Shown here: positions 33,101-48,619 of the stretch, in pieces
How the letters are laid out: each line of letters opens with the position of its first letter
How positions within the stretch are numbered: position 1 is the stretch's first letter
NCBI GenBank assembly: GCA_000934385.1
Contig: KN880472.1
Location: 62,001-126,000 of the forward strand
Origin: Cylindrobasidium torrendii FP15055 ss-10
Taxonomy: Eukaryota; Basidiomycota; Agaricomycetes; Agaricales; Physalacriaceae
Direction of reading: 5' to 3'
DNA: 64,000 bases
Notes under the pieces: generated by a model
The model's database searches: none
Seen by the model: the letters and a program-made list of their open reading frames with translations, nothing else
What the model was told of the DNA's origin: nothing
Position numbers and translations under genes: made by a program

Positions 33101-33436
33101 TGGAGGTCCAGGACGACGCCGGATTGCACGTCTTCAATACTGCGCTTCACGAAATCTCCGGGTTGCATGGTTCGGTCAACGAGGATGAGATCAGTTTCGG
33201 GCAAGATTTGGCGTTGCCCGTTGACGCCAATGGGAGCGATGCCGACCTCGCCGCGCTGCAACGGGCGCATCAAGGGGTCCTCATCGGAAATGGGGAAATC
33301 TTCTGGGTCGTACCAGCATCTCTACTAGGCAGTGAGTTAAGCGTCGACGCGAAATGAATGCACTCACCAGGACAAGCGCGAGTGCATTATTGGGATCCGA
33401 TGCTAACCGGACAACATCTTGTTGATAAAACTGCAT
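30147..33436 (-). CDS. UBE2O-like E2/E3 hybrid ubiquitin-conjugating enzyme
   Basis: Large ubiquitin-conjugating enzyme of the UBE2O family, which both carries and transfers ubiquitin, for example to misassembled basic proteins. The start at 33436 reads MQFYQQDVVRLASDPNNALA. The N-terminal two thirds contain SH3/tudor-like repeats rich in Asp/Glu and Val (GDTVIWRGEDFKESGVVQTV, YVHVNALIVKQTETSVRVLW). A long acidic stretch follows around 31170-31500. The UBC domain is near 30560-31010 on the map: FHARLNKEYGILRNSLP, GPENTPYEDAPFVIDWMLDS and EEGKVCLSILGTWAG, where the Cys is the active site. A C-terminal helix with coiled-coil features (KHIYWKEEKLRKVLSDAKAL) ends the protein. Introns near 32200, 32500, 32870 and 33340 are supported by frame. 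Family call is firm. Confidence 0.9.
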
Positions 33437-34759
33437 TGTTCGTAAGGATGATTTGGACCAATCCCGGACGTCATTTGACTGGCCTTTGTCGCCGGAGCAG
33501 CGCGCGCTATGCTGCTCATGATGGAGAAAGGGGAAGATTGATCGGGGCAGCGGCCCGTTGGGCTAGGACAGAAAAAGTTCGAAAGGCTTCTAGCATTTCC
33601 GGATTAGTTTGGTTCCTTTGCCATCTCATTCCCTCTTCATCGTGCTGAGAGTGACCCCGGGCATTCATTTGGGTGCACTGGGCGTCTATGTACTTGCATC
33701 ATTCCAGGTTCAAACCTTCATCTCGACTTCAAGAAACGGCCTATAAGGTGTGGCCGGTAAGTTATTATCATAGGCTCGAGAATCATGACGCGTCCAGATT
33801 GATTCTCGTTCTTCAGCACTACGGTATTGCTGTGAACGAAAGAAACACACATCATAGCACAGCCGCCACCGAGATGCAAACTTGCTTAACCTAAATTGGA
33901 TGAAAAGACCTCCCGCATTAAACATTCCATCAATTCTGTAATTTCGCGCGCGTCATACTAAGTCATGGCAAGTCGCTAACTCAACCCCGCCATCTGTTCT
34001 CTGGACCTCAAGTACTTCAATGAGCTACGGCCCGGTCTTATGCCGCTCTAAACACCACCAACGTATGTACTATAGCTCGTATTGAGACCGCGACGAACCG
34101 TCTCACGACAAGCCTTGTAAAATAGGCCGTTTTGTGAAGGCATCTCTACAAGAGTATCCAAGCCGTGCCCATATGTAACGGTACCACAATATCCACTTTC
34201 GATTCTTCGCTTGTTCAGCGGTACCAACACAAAGCGGCAACGCCCTAATGATCGCACACTCGGGATTGATCTAAACATCACACGAGTTCGATTCACAATA
34301 TGCACCGATCGCTGGCGTGTTGGACGCCGTTAGTGGCATACCGTGGAGTCTGCGTAACCCTGGGTGCTCACTCATTTCACGGTTAGGAGAGGACAATTTG
34401 AAAGAATTGCCGGCGGTCGCGGTTGAGGCCCCGACCGTCACTACGTTACACTGTCTCGGAGTAATGTCGTAGAGTAAACTAGTTCTTCTTTTGTAATTTT
34501 TTTTACGTCTTCATGAATGGAAACCTGTGGTGGAAGATGCAGTGAAAGCTGGGAAACTTGTTCTCCCCGGTCATCCGGAGTACCTCGCTCATTCGCGTCA
34601 CCTTCGACTCCTTGATAGCATTCTGACATACGCAGCACGGTATCTGATGCCAGACATAACGCCTTCCGCTAACGGGCTCAATAATCCGGTAAGACTAAAT
34701 TCAAGACTTGGGATATTCGAGATCCCATGTATGGGTATAATACAACGCAGTCGGTCAAC
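33437..34759. other. 1.3-kb intergenic region between UBE2O-like and GH43 genes
   Basis: Contains the UBE2O-like promoter on its left and the GH43 3' end on its right. Open frames are short and overlapping on both strands, without family motifs. No RNA gene, repeat or transposon end was recognised. Confidence 0.45.
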
Positions 34760-36347
34760 TCAAGCAAGTTCAAGATCGAACGAGGGTACAAGAACAGAAC
34801 CTCCCAGCGCCACCGTTGCAAAGTTAAATATCCCAAACCGATATCCCATAAAGTATTCCCACTCCGTGGTCATAGTAGACTCACCAATCTGCGTAAAGTC
34901 CTCCCCATTTGTGGAATATGCGAACTGCCCCAAGTGCGTGCCGTTCGGCGCAATATCTGCAGTGAGACGCAGCTGGACAGAATCTCCAGAGAGATCTGCT
35001 GCAGCTTGTTGCGTGCCCTTGTTGATAGTGGCCCAGGAGTTGTCTGAATCCTGCTCTAGCCCGTCGACGTACACGACCTGGAAAGTCTGCCCGGTCCGCT
35101 TGACACCAACGTACGCCGCCTTGTCACGGAAGAGCGACAGACCCGCGATATCCCCATCCGCCATCGAGCCATAACGCAGTTCGATGGTCCCGCTGGATTT
35201 GGGCCCAAGAATGCGGTGGGTAAGCGTGTTACGAGCAGCGAACAAGTCGTCCGTGATCGTTGCGGCCTGCAGCGTCAGACCTGCGTCCACAGTGAACTTG
35301 CTCGTGTCGGGGTTGTGGTTCCACTCCCATTTTGGCCCGAGGTCAGGACCATCGAAAGCGTCTACACCAACAGTGTCGGAATTGCCGAGAGCTGTGCCCG
35401 TGGGGTAGTCGTAGGAAGTTTGCCATTCGGTGGTGTCGAGGGCTGGCCAGCCGTCGGCGTCGAAAGTGATGGGCGCAAGGACGGGAATGCGACCACCAGG
35501 ATAGGCGTCCGAGAACCCCATGTAGTACCACTTTCCCTCGGGTGTAGAGACGAGACCACCCTGGTGTGGTGAACCACCTCCGCCTACAGGGCTGACCAGA
35601 GAATCGACGAGCGAGCGTTCTTCGTACGGGCCAAAAGGTCCGCTTGTGGATTTGAGAATGCGCTCTGCGTTTGCTGGTCGAGTCACGGCGATGTAGTAGG
35701 TTCCGTTGATTTTGTACATCCGAGAGCCCTCGATGTATTCAGCTGCCGTACTTTTGAGTGTGAGATATAGAGAAAAGACGGGGCTCACTGCCGTTGTAAA
35801 CTGTCTGGCTAGAGACCTCAGAAAGGCCGTCTTCAGACAGCTGCGCGACTTGGATGTTGGTCGACCCATAGGCCACATACAGCGTGTCGGTGTCTTCATC
35901 GACAAGTAATCCGGCGTCATAGTAGCATTTGTCGATGACCGAGGCCTGGGTGTAGGGACCGGCGGCGTCGGCAGCCGTGTAAATGTATGTCTTGCTGAAG
36001 TCGATGCACCCGCCCCAAATAAATGTACCAGTTGAGAGACGATAATTCAGAAAAGAGGCCCAAATGCCGTTCACATAAGCGTGCTCGCCATTAAGCAGAT
36101 TGTACGCGTCGTCACGTCCAAAGTCAAGCGAAGGCACGGAATGGCCGATGTACTCCCAATTGACGAGATCGTGCGACCTGAGGACGGGTGCGCCGGGAGA
36201 GTAGTGCATGGTTGAGGCTGAGTAGTAATAGGTGTCCTCGACGCGGAAAACATCGAGGTCGGCCAAATCATTCCAAAGGACGGGATTGGTGAAGGTGTCT
36301 GCAAGGACGACACTAGCAGCAACAAGGAGCGGGAAGGAGAATTTCAT
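34760..36347 (-). CDS. Secreted GH43 glycoside hydrolase (beta-xylosidase / arabinofuranosidase type)
   Basis: Secreted hydrolase acting on xylan or arabinan side chains. It starts MKFSFPLLVAASVVLADTFT with a signal peptide cut near Ala16. The five-blade GH43 domain comes first. NDLADLDVFRVEDTYYY holds the catalytic-base Asp, CYYDAGLLVDEDTDTLYVAY holds the middle Asp, and EYIEGSRMYKINGTYYI holds the general-acid Glu. After GKWYYMGFSDAYPGGRIPVL comes a C-terminal concanavalin-like beta-sandwich (GPKSSGTIELRYGSMADGDI, GQFAYSTNGEDF) of the GH43_C2 kind, ending FDLELA. One intron near 35750 joins the two open frames. The gene is divergent from the ThrE-like gene, with a TATATAAA box on minus at 36392-36385. 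Exact substrate cannot be told from sequence. Confidence 0.9.
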
Positions 36348-36697
36348 GGCGACGATGACTTGTTATGCCAAGATAGGCGAGGGTTTATATATGCAGACGA
36401 GTGTTCATCGGACGTCCGATGTTTCGCGCTGTTCGAAGCTGCAGAACGCCGGACCGTGGAGGATTTGGGAACAAGGACCGGGCCCGCGCCTCACTATCTG
36501 ACTGGCCGGTGCCCAGTTCGTACCAGATGACGGCGAAGACGGGGAAATTCGCGGCAGAATCCAAATCATCTTTGAATTCTTTCCGATGACTTGGAAGATG
36601 GTGGTCTGGTTTCAAGTGACATCGGTCACAGCGCGATCGGTTCGAATTCTTGCTCTCAACTGCCATCTTCTCTATCTGAGTCTCGCCATCGCCCACA
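36348..36697. promoter_or_regulatory. 350-bp divergent promoter between GH43 and ThrE-like genes
   Basis: A TATATAAA box on minus at 36385-36392, about 40 bp before the GH43 ATG, implies a very short leader there. No TATA box was seen for the plus-strand gene, whose leader is CT-rich near 36650-36690. Confidence 0.55.
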
Positions 36698-38947
36698 ATG
36701 ACACCGGGCGAGAATCAAGAATCGCAGTCTCCAGGCAGCTATTTCCCCGCGCAGGCGCCAATGTACCAGCGGTCTGCCAGTGCTGCTGAAGATGGGCTCC
36801 CCGTCAACGCATCCCCTCCAGCTCCAAGCGAATTGCACGACTCGGCCAACTTCATGCCCGCCTTTATGAAGCCGCAGGATGAACAACCCGCCACAGAAGA
36901 ACTCGAGCGTCCGAAATCCAAGTCACGCCGGCCATCGCTCATTTCCAAACGAGTGTCGACCGCCCTCATGACACCACTCAAGCCAGTAGTCAAGCCGGTC
37001 GCCAAAGTCACAGGCGCCGTTGCTGGTACCGTCGCCGATGCCACTATAGCTGGTGTCCAGGGCTTTACCAGCGTGGTTCTCCAGCGTTCCAAACAGCGTA
37101 TCAGTATCACAGCAAATGTTCAACGTACGTCGCAAGAAGCTTGTTTCCTTCTTCATGTTACTGATTTTGTTTGCAGATATCGAATTTCGCCGCAAGTTCC
37201 TTCTAAAACTCTCCAAAGCTCTTATGTCCTACGGCGCCCCTTCGCATCGTATTGGGTCTATGCTCAAGTCAGCCTCGGATATTCTGGGTGCTCAAGCAGG
37301 TCGGTCTCAACTGCTTCTCTCATCAAAAGTCTGATTATCCGCTAGACTTCGTTCATCTCCCAAATATCATCATTGTCTCTATTCGTGATAGCGAGAACTC
37401 ACGCACTCGAACTTACTTCGTCCGTGCAAGCGGAAAGATTGCACTCACGAAACTTCACCAGGTTCACGGCATCTACCGCGACGTTCTTCACGACAAGATG
37501 ACTGCAGAGGCTGGCACAGATGCGCTTCGGAAAATTCTCCGCTCTCCGCCGACCTACCCGCTCTCTTTTCGCTGTGGGCTGGCGTTCTTTTCTTCGTCTC
37601 TCATCTGTGTCATCGCGTTCGGTGGTTCTATCGTCGATATGTGGCTTGCTGGGCTCTGTGCTTCTGTCCTCCAGTATCTTGGTCTCAGTGCCGCGAATAA
37701 GAGTGCGATGTACGCCAACGTCTACGAGTATGTCTTCATTCTTTATCGCATCACCAAGCTCATGGAACTGCAGGATCTCTGTCTCCATCATTGTTGCATT
37801 CGTCGCCCGAGGCTTGAGCAATGCTCCTGGAAACATCTTCTGCTACTCTGCAATCTCTTCTGGTGGTGTGGTGTCGATTCTACCTGGCTTCACTGTCTGT
37901 CAGGCGCTTGGAACCTCTTGTTGCTACTGGGTCTCAGTCTTTTACAGTGATCAGCGCACTCGAGCTCATGTCTCGCAACATTTTCTGTGGCTCTGTGAGG
38001 ATCGTCTACGCCATCATATACACACTCTTTCTGGTGGGTGCGTCATGTATAAGCCGTTGCATTTATACTCATAACGATCATTAGGGCTTTGGCTTGACTA
38101 TTGGGTCGGACTTCTATCTTGTCGTCGACCGACATGCACGCAAAGCGTATCTCGACGCTGGTAAACCCAGCAGCTACACCTACGCTCATGGCACATTCCG
38201 GATGACCAACAGCACCATCCCCTTTCTCCCCATTAATGGAGTTCTGGCCACAGGCGAACCTTCGTACCAGCAAAGCCATCTTGTCAAAGGTAAAATACAT
38301 ACGTGATCGGCGTTGCTCATGAGTGACTGATAGCTTAGGTTGTTTCCGTGACCCGGATTGGCAATGGTGGCTGCAACCATTCCCATGGTGGACGCTTTTG
38401 TTCCTCGTTCCCATCTACACAACCTGCACGTCGCTCTCGAACCTACAGTACTATCGCAGCGTTCAGCTTCCCGTCATGATTTTCTTCGCCTGTTGCTCGT
38501 ACGCTGCGAACAGAGGTGTCGGCGTGGTCCTGCCCACTCGAATGGACGTTGTTTCTGCTGCCGGTGCTTTTGTCATTGGCATGCTAGGGAATGTCTACTC
38601 CCGTGTCATTGGAGGTACCGCGTTCACGTCTATGGTGACTGGTGTCGTCTTCTTGGTCCCGGTGCGAACTTTCTCGCTAGTTTGCTTTTCTTTTGCTTAT
38701 GGCATGACAGTCCGGTATAGCACAGGGCGGAGGGTTGACCCAGAACTTCCGTTCGTCAGCTGAGCAGTACACCACTGGCTTTGCATTGGCACTGAGGATG
38801 ATCGCGGTCGCTTCTGGTGTCACCATCGGACTCTTCCTGAGTCAAGTCATTGGTACGTCCGACCTTCTTTTGGACGGGATCGTACTAAGTCGTCTCGTAG
38901 TTTACCTCGTTGGAAGAAGGAAAAACGCTGCCCATTTTGCATTCTGA
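36698..38947 (+). CDS. ThrE/Prm10-like multi-pass membrane protein (DUF1212)
   Basis: Membrane protein of the family that joins bacterial threonine exporter ThrE with the fungal Prm10-like proteins. A long hydrophilic N-terminus (MTPGENQESQSPGSYFPAQA) with a basic patch (KSKSRRPSLISKR) comes first. The first domain then follows: EFRRKFLLKLSKALMSYGAP and SHRIGSMLKSASDIL, the usual N-terminal signature. FVHLPNIIIVSIRD is next. Then come about ten membrane segments, among them FRCGLAFFSSSLICVIAFGG, PWWTLLFLVPIYTTCTSL, GNVYSRVIGGTAFTSMVTG and ALALRMIAVASGVTIGLF. It ends FTYLVGRRK-like at YLVGRRKNAAHFAF. There are about eight introns. Substrate in fungi is unknown; amino-acid export is only inferred from the bacterial relatives. 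The stop is 41 bp from the stop of convergent LYS9. Confidence 0.85.
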
Positions 38948-38988
38948 ACTGTCTACTCTCTGCATATGTGTAACCTCTTCATCCTTAT

Positions 38989-40530
38989 TTAGGTCCTCAC
39001 CCTCCTTTCCGTGAATGTAATACTATCATCTTTGTCAAGAACCTCCCGGATAGGGTCGACGATTTCGCTCTTGTATGGGGCTTGAATCCCGCGTATGTGG
39101 TCGAACACTCCATCCAAGACAAGCTGTGTGGCGATGCCACAAGTCCGGCCAACTGTGATTGCCATTGCGGAGTCCCCCTCTGTTTCGCCATACATTTCCA
39201 TCGTTTGCGTGATGGTTTCCTGTGCCGTGCTATGAAGATGCAGCGAATGACCTGGACGAAGGAACTCACGGTCGAGCCATCTTGCCACTCAACAACGTAC
39301 TTGTGGACCATGACGACAAGGTCGCGCTGGCCGTCCTCAAGCTTCATGAGGACCTCTAGGTTGGCACAAAGGGTGTCGAGGAGGTTGCCAGCACGGAAGG
39401 TGACCTTGGTGAAAGAGAAGAGGCCAAGCCAATGCAGGCATGAGAGGACGCGGTCTGCGTCGGAATCTGAACCGAAGCTGCAAACTGAGCGGATGCTGGC
39501 CTTCAGTGAGCTTGGGTCACGATGAGCGTTGTGAATCCCACTGGAAAGAGATATGCGTACTCTTCAGAAGCATTTGGTGCACCGATAGCATGTTGAGTCG
39601 CCTCAGCCCAGGTTGTTTCGGGACTGAGCCACTCCTTCGGTGTCGTATCCATCCATCCCATGTCAATAAGCGCGACAATGACCTCGCAGAACCCGTTATA
39701 CCTCAGCGTCGCACGCAGAATGACCTCTGCCTCAGGAATGTCATACCATACCCGAAAAGAAACACTGTCGCGGTTTGGATAAGCGACGAATTCCAAACCC
39801 GACTTGGATGCTGCGTCCCAGCCTGGAATATCGATGGGCGTGGCACCGCGCAGGAGGTTCTTTCCTTCGACTTTGACGACTTTGTTGGCGGAGATGTATT
39901 GTGCGGCGTTCATGAGCGCGAGGAGGCTGCCGCGGGGTGACCAGGCGAAGCCGTGGTGCAGTGGGTTCCGGGCAGCGACGCCGGGTTCGGGGAGGGAGCC
40001 GCAGTACAAGTGGTATTCACGAACATTGCCTCCGTTGGCGTGGATGGAGGCGATAGCTCGGGTGGCGTAGAGGTGATCGATTCCTGGGTCGAGTCCGACT
40101 TCGTTGAGGACGAGGATGCCGGCGGTGCGGGCGGCGGCGTCGAGGGCGCGCATGGCGGGAGATACGTAGCTTGTTGTTATCATGTGCGTTTTGGTGGCGA
40201 TTGCGGCGCGGAGGACGGTTGGGTGGTATGTGTAGGGTAAGAGGGAGATGACGAGGTCGTAGGACTCGAGGGCGATGGTGAGTTTTGCTTCGTCGTTGGC
40301 GTCAAGGGTGATTGCCTGAGTGTTAGGGAGACCAGTTATGAGAAGCTTTGCGCGCTCGAGAGAGCGCGAGGCGACTGTGATAGTGTTGTTGGGGTTGCGC
40401 GAGAGATATTCGACACATGGTTTTGCGACAAAACCACTGCCTAGGACAAGGATCTTCCTCGATGCTAGTGTGGCATTAAAATGAGTGCAAGATGATATTT
40501 TATTATGAGATACTTACCACTGGACATCAT
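38989..40530 (-). CDS. LYS9: Saccharopine dehydrogenase, NADP+, L-glutamate-forming (saccharopine reductase)
   Basis: Cytosolic enzyme of the fungal alpha-aminoadipate route to lysine. It makes saccharopine from aminoadipate semialdehyde and glutamate with NADPH. Exon 1 codes only MMSS; after an intron the Rossmann motif KILVLGSGFVAKPCVEYL opens the enzyme. Other landmarks are VISLLPYTYHPTVLRAAIAT, VLNEVGLDPGIDHLYATRAI, YHLYCGSLPEPGVAARNPLH and YRFSWSPRG-like FAWSPRGSLLAL. The C-terminal part has TAQETITQTMEMYGETEGD and ends FTERRVRT. A TATAAAAG box on minus at 40610-40603, 75 bp before the ATG, argues that this is the true 5' end. In some basidiomycetes this enzyme is known as a fusion with spermidine synthase; no such partner is seen upstream here. 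Confidence 0.9.
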
Positions 40531-44452
<3,922 letters not shown>

Positions 44453-45167
44453 TCGCCCCACCTCATCCCCTCCCTATCCCGACCTCACCTCACATATTCA
44501 CTGAGACCCGAACAATGGACTGTTTCCTAGTAAACCTTATTGCATCCACTCGTTTTCTGTGTACACATCGCGGGGCCTATCGTTGATTGAAAATGGACTA
44601 TACCTAGTTCGTGTAATGGTTATTGCCACTATCATTTGAGCACGGACTATACATTGTATATGCAGTCGTCTTAATTTCTTCTTTGCTTGATTGCTGGTGT
44701 GTTGTTTTGAGGTGTTGTTTTGAGGAGTGCTAGACTCTAGTGAGGCGATGGCAAACGCTGGGGCGCTACTTGTTCGTCCGAGTTGTTGTCTGCAAACGGC
44801 TATATGCTCAATTTCGTGAAAACGAAGACAATGGGATCAAGCTCAAGTTCGATGAATCATGAATGGCATCATGCGTAGTGGTCAAATGAAAGTTCAATCG
44901 AGCTGAAGGTCTGAGCTAAACCACTGTGAAGCATACCTTATATACAAGCTTGTACATATGCACCATGATTTCACCAGAAAACACGCCCGTTTTTTGTAGT
45001 AACTTCAGTCCCTCTTCATCATATTCGACATGAATAAATCGTGAAAACTCATGAACATATTTCCTGCTACAAGTAAACATCCTCTACGACATGATTGCCC
45101 AACTGGACAAGACCCAAATAATACACCCTACATATACCCAAGACTTTTTATATTTGACTAGGCAGAT
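44453..45167. other. Convergent 3' region, GMC and siderophore transporter
   Basis: A 715-bp A/T-rich spacer that must hold two 3' ends. It includes the direct repeat GTTGTTTTGAGG at 44701-44720. No gene seen. Confidence 0.4.
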
Positions 45168-47552
45168 TTACTGCTTTTCTGCGACCTTTGCCTCAGCTGC
45201 GGCCAACTTAGCCTTAATGGCTTCCTCCGTCGTCTCCTCTGCATTACGCATCTTGATCTCCTTGTTCTCCATTGCGTTATGCTGCTCGCCGAGGTAGAAG
45301 TTGGTCGTCATCATTCCAGCGACTAGGGGAACGCAAGAGGTGATGAGTGCAGCAAGGAAGAGCGGGCGCATCGCGTCGGTGTATGCTATACAATTCCAAG
45401 TCAGCGTTTGCCCTACACTTGATAAATATGAGGGGAAATGCACCTTTGTTAATGAGGTTGTGCGGCTCAGCAGTCTTGGCGACGACGATGGAGCCAAAGA
45501 TGTCCGCGCGCTCGGTAGCGTTGAAGGTGTCGCCGACGTACTTCTCCAGGTGCTTGGGGACGAGGTCGTTCCACACAGCAGCAGAAATGGCGGAGCCGAT
45601 CGATCCACCGATGGACGTCCACAATGAGAGGATAGCCATAGCGATAGCCATATCCTGATGAGGAACGGACGCCTGGGTGGCGACTTGAGAACCGACGACG
45701 GAGAAAGAGCCTCCCATGCAGCTAATGAATTTGTGCATGACGAGAACGGCCGTGCTTGGGTTGGATAGAGAGTAGTATTGGAGTCCCTGGCCGCTATAAG
45801 CTATGTGAGTGTCTTGGACGCCTTTGGAAATGATTGAAAACGTACATGATGCGGATTGCGAGACCGGAGAGCTGGAGGTATTTGTAACGGTGGGTGTAGC
45901 GCTGGATTAACCCCGCGACAATACCAAACGAGCAGAGCACAAGCGTGTCTACGTATGTGTAGTAAGTGTAGGTGGAGAGCTGTAAAATTTGTCAATAAGC
46001 AAGAAACTGGAATAAGCTTATAAGTGTTACTCACCGACCAGTCGTTACGGATGATGTAGACCCAAGAGCTGTAGTATGTGCCCGACAGGTATCCAGAGAG
46101 GTAGTAGAAGAAGTCGATGACAACCGAGCAAATGAGCGAACGGTTGAGAACACGGCGCGGCATAATAGGGTGAGCCGTGACTTTCCATTCCCACAGCACG
46201 GTCGCGATCATAAGAACACCAGCGACGACGAACATGGCAATGATGGAGGCTACGCAAAGGTGAGAACAGCTCGTAAAAAGGGAACAAAAAACGTACGGTT
46301 CTTGAAGCCATGGTCTGCCTCAGTGTAGAGGGTGAAGGGGATGAGAAGGGTCGCGAAGACACCTCCGATGAGCAAAAGGCCCATGGCATCGATCTTCTTG
46401 AGGGTGTCCCACCAGACCTGGGCCTTAGAGCTGACCTCCTCGTCGGGACGGAGTTGCTTGCGGACGTTGTAACCAGATGCCGCAAGGGAGAGGGCTAAGA
46501 GTGTGTTAAATTCGGGAAGCTAGCCTGCTGTATTCACACGTACCACCAAGCTTCTTCGCCCTCCGGTCACCCCAGAAGAGAATGAACAAGACCGGGGCAA
46601 TGCAAACCGGGACCATGATAGCAAACATACCGAACTAGAGGCATATGCATCAGCAGACAACTCAGCCGGATGAACGGAAGGGACGTACGCCCCATCGCCA
46701 GCCGTCGGTTGTGTTGGCGGAGATTCCAGTGGTGATATATGTCGATATCCAGACGTTCAAAATCCAAGGCATCGAGCTAACAAAGCTGACGACGAAGGCC
46801 CTCCACTGCAGGGAGGTGATATCGGCCATGAGAACGCTCGTGAGGAAGTCGAGACCTGTGCTGCCGGGCGTGTAGATAATCTCGCCAGCAGCGACGGCGT
46901 TGACGCTCTTCGACGCAGCAATGATAATGTACCCAATTGTGAAGAGACCGACGGAGACTGACAGCGCCATTGGCCGGGACGATAAGTCGGCAAGCTGCAT
47001 GCGTATGTTAGGTGTGTTGGAGCGGGGACACAAGGACTGGCGAACCTTGGCGAGGAATGGTTTGGAAACACCAGTAATGATGGCAGTGGCAACCGAAATC
47101 GTTCCCAAGAATGTGTGCTCTGAGTACGCCGAAGTCGCGTACTGCAGATAGGTGTATGTTGTGCCAGACGAAAGGGTGTAGACGTAGTTGATAAGACCCA
47201 TGGATCTTCATGCCAGCGTTAGCGTACAGCGCCAAAGTGGACAAAGAAGTGGACTCACATCCAGAGCATCCACAATTTCCATCCTTTACCAAAGACGAGA
47301 TCTGCGAGTGGCGTTAGCAAGATCGGGATAAGAAGGATGGACGGCAGACGTACAGAGAGCCTCGATCTTCGTAACACCTTCGTCCTGCTCGCGAGCCGTA
47401 TCTACGACCGCGGGGTCCTTATCCCTGTTGAGCTCGGGGACAAGGGCAGCATCCTTTTCAGCGTCGGACGCATCCTTGCTGTCCTGGCTGGAACGCTGAA
47501 CTGCGCTCTCAGCTGGAGATTTGCCCACTGGCTTGCGACTGAAAAAACCCAT
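45168..47552 (-). CDS. MFS siderophore-iron transporter (ARN/Sit1-like)
   Basis: Plasma-membrane importer that takes up ferric siderophores by proton symport. The cytosolic N-terminus starts MGFFSRKPVGKSPAESAVQR and is acidic. About 14 membrane segments follow, with the family's landmarks: LINYVYTLSSGTTYTYLQYA, HTFLGTISVATAIITGVSKP, LADLSSRPMALSVSVGLF and YIIIAASKSVNAVAAGEIIY. Next are GSTGLDFLTSVLMADITSLQ, YITTGISANTTDGWRWGFGM, PIMPRRVLNRSLICSVVIDF, YYLSGYLSGTYYSSWVYI and AMAILSLWTSIGGSIGSAIS. The tail is Glu/Ala-rich (EEAIKAKLAAAEAKVAEKQ). Ten or so short introns are required, and each join keeps the frame. The promoter has a GATA-type iron element at 47633-47643, which agrees with the predicted role. 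Confidence 0.9.
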
Positions 47553-48619
47553 TTTTGACCGCGAACTTTGGACAGGTCCGGTTGAGTGTGCGTGAGCGCG
47601 TTGGCGAGGAAGGGGGATGGGCAGCTGAATCTTTATCAGATAACTTCCATGCTTTTATCTCCCACTTCAAACACTTTCGGGGCTTGTGCGGTGCCTGGAT
47701 CAAACTTGGCTAAACAGAGCACGAGAGCACTATAAATGTGGCGTAACCCTCGCGGTCTTCCCACAGATGCCTTTCAGGCCCCACGCAGGCCAATAAATCC
47801 GTGTTAAATTCGGACATCTAAGCTTTCGGGTTGGCTGCTCCAGAAAGCGCGAGTCGGCGCAAACAGTGTGCCTTGAAAAGTTCTGGACCTTGACCGACGC
47901 GCCGAACTGGCACAGAGAAATCAGGGCAAAAAAATTGTGCTTTTTCTCCACTTTAGCCTTGCACAGCTGCATTGCGGGCTGCTAGCCTCGAGTTTCGAGG
48001 AGGCCGGAGGGGGCCTAGGCGCATGTTAGTCACCCAGAACAATGGGAATCTCCCCTACGCAGTGAACCCACAGCACCGGCGCCGTCTATACCGCACTTTT
48101 CGCCAATGTGCCACACCGATTCTACGCCCGCTGAAAGTCGGAGCACCTGCGTCTCTTCGACAGAGGGAATGCACGAACCTTTACCGCAACGATGAAGGTC
48201 AGTGGAGTGGTAGCACGTCTACTTTGACTTGGGATTTCTGACAACTTTGAAAATCAATCGAAAATCACTCCAACCACTATAGATTGATCTACACCCTTTC
48301 ATTGGAAGGAGATACTGTATACTGAGTACTCAGCGTTGTATTTTGAAAGGCACTCTGCATAATTTACGCGCCAGTACAGTCGGCTGCAACAAGAAAAGTA
48401 CAACGAAGAGAAGCGCGAAGGGGCAGAAAAAAAAAACTACTCTAACATACAAGGGGTCCAAATTACGTGCAAGAACAAACGATCATATATACAGGCGAAT
48501 ATACGGGAGTGAGTAGGCTAGGTATAAATGAAGGTCTCGAAAGGCGAATAAGTCATGGAAGAAAAGACCGTCGACAAAAGAGCAAAATGCATGAAATGGA
48601 GAGACGAAGAAAAACGATA
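47553..48619. other. 1.07-kb region between siderophore transporter and SNF2 gene
   Basis: Its left part is the transporter promoter with the GATA sites; its right part is the 3' side of the SNF2 gene and is purine-rich near 48370-48600. Open frames are short and unlike any family. Confidence 0.45.
47633..47660. promoter_or_regulatory. Iron-responsive GATA-type (ATCWGATAA) sites upstream of the siderophore transporter
   Basis: TTATCAGATAA at 47633-47643 is a perfect palindrome apart from its central base and contains ATCAGATAA, the known site of the iron-repressor GATA factors (Urbs1, SreA, Fep1). A second AGATAA (minus) is at 47660-47655. They lie 80-110 bp before the start codon. Confidence 0.65.

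Noticed and set aside
33700..33730. tRNA-like box (GGTTCAAACC)
   Set aside because: No matching A box, acceptor stem or anticodon arm nearby.
34527..35174. A 215-codon plus-strand frame over the GH43 gene end
   Set aside because: Shadow of the GH43 C-terminal domain on minus, which has the family motifs.
47972..48241. Small gene of 89 codons on plus
   Set aside because: Random-looking composition, no splice or family evidence, lies in the spacer between transporter and SNF2 gene.
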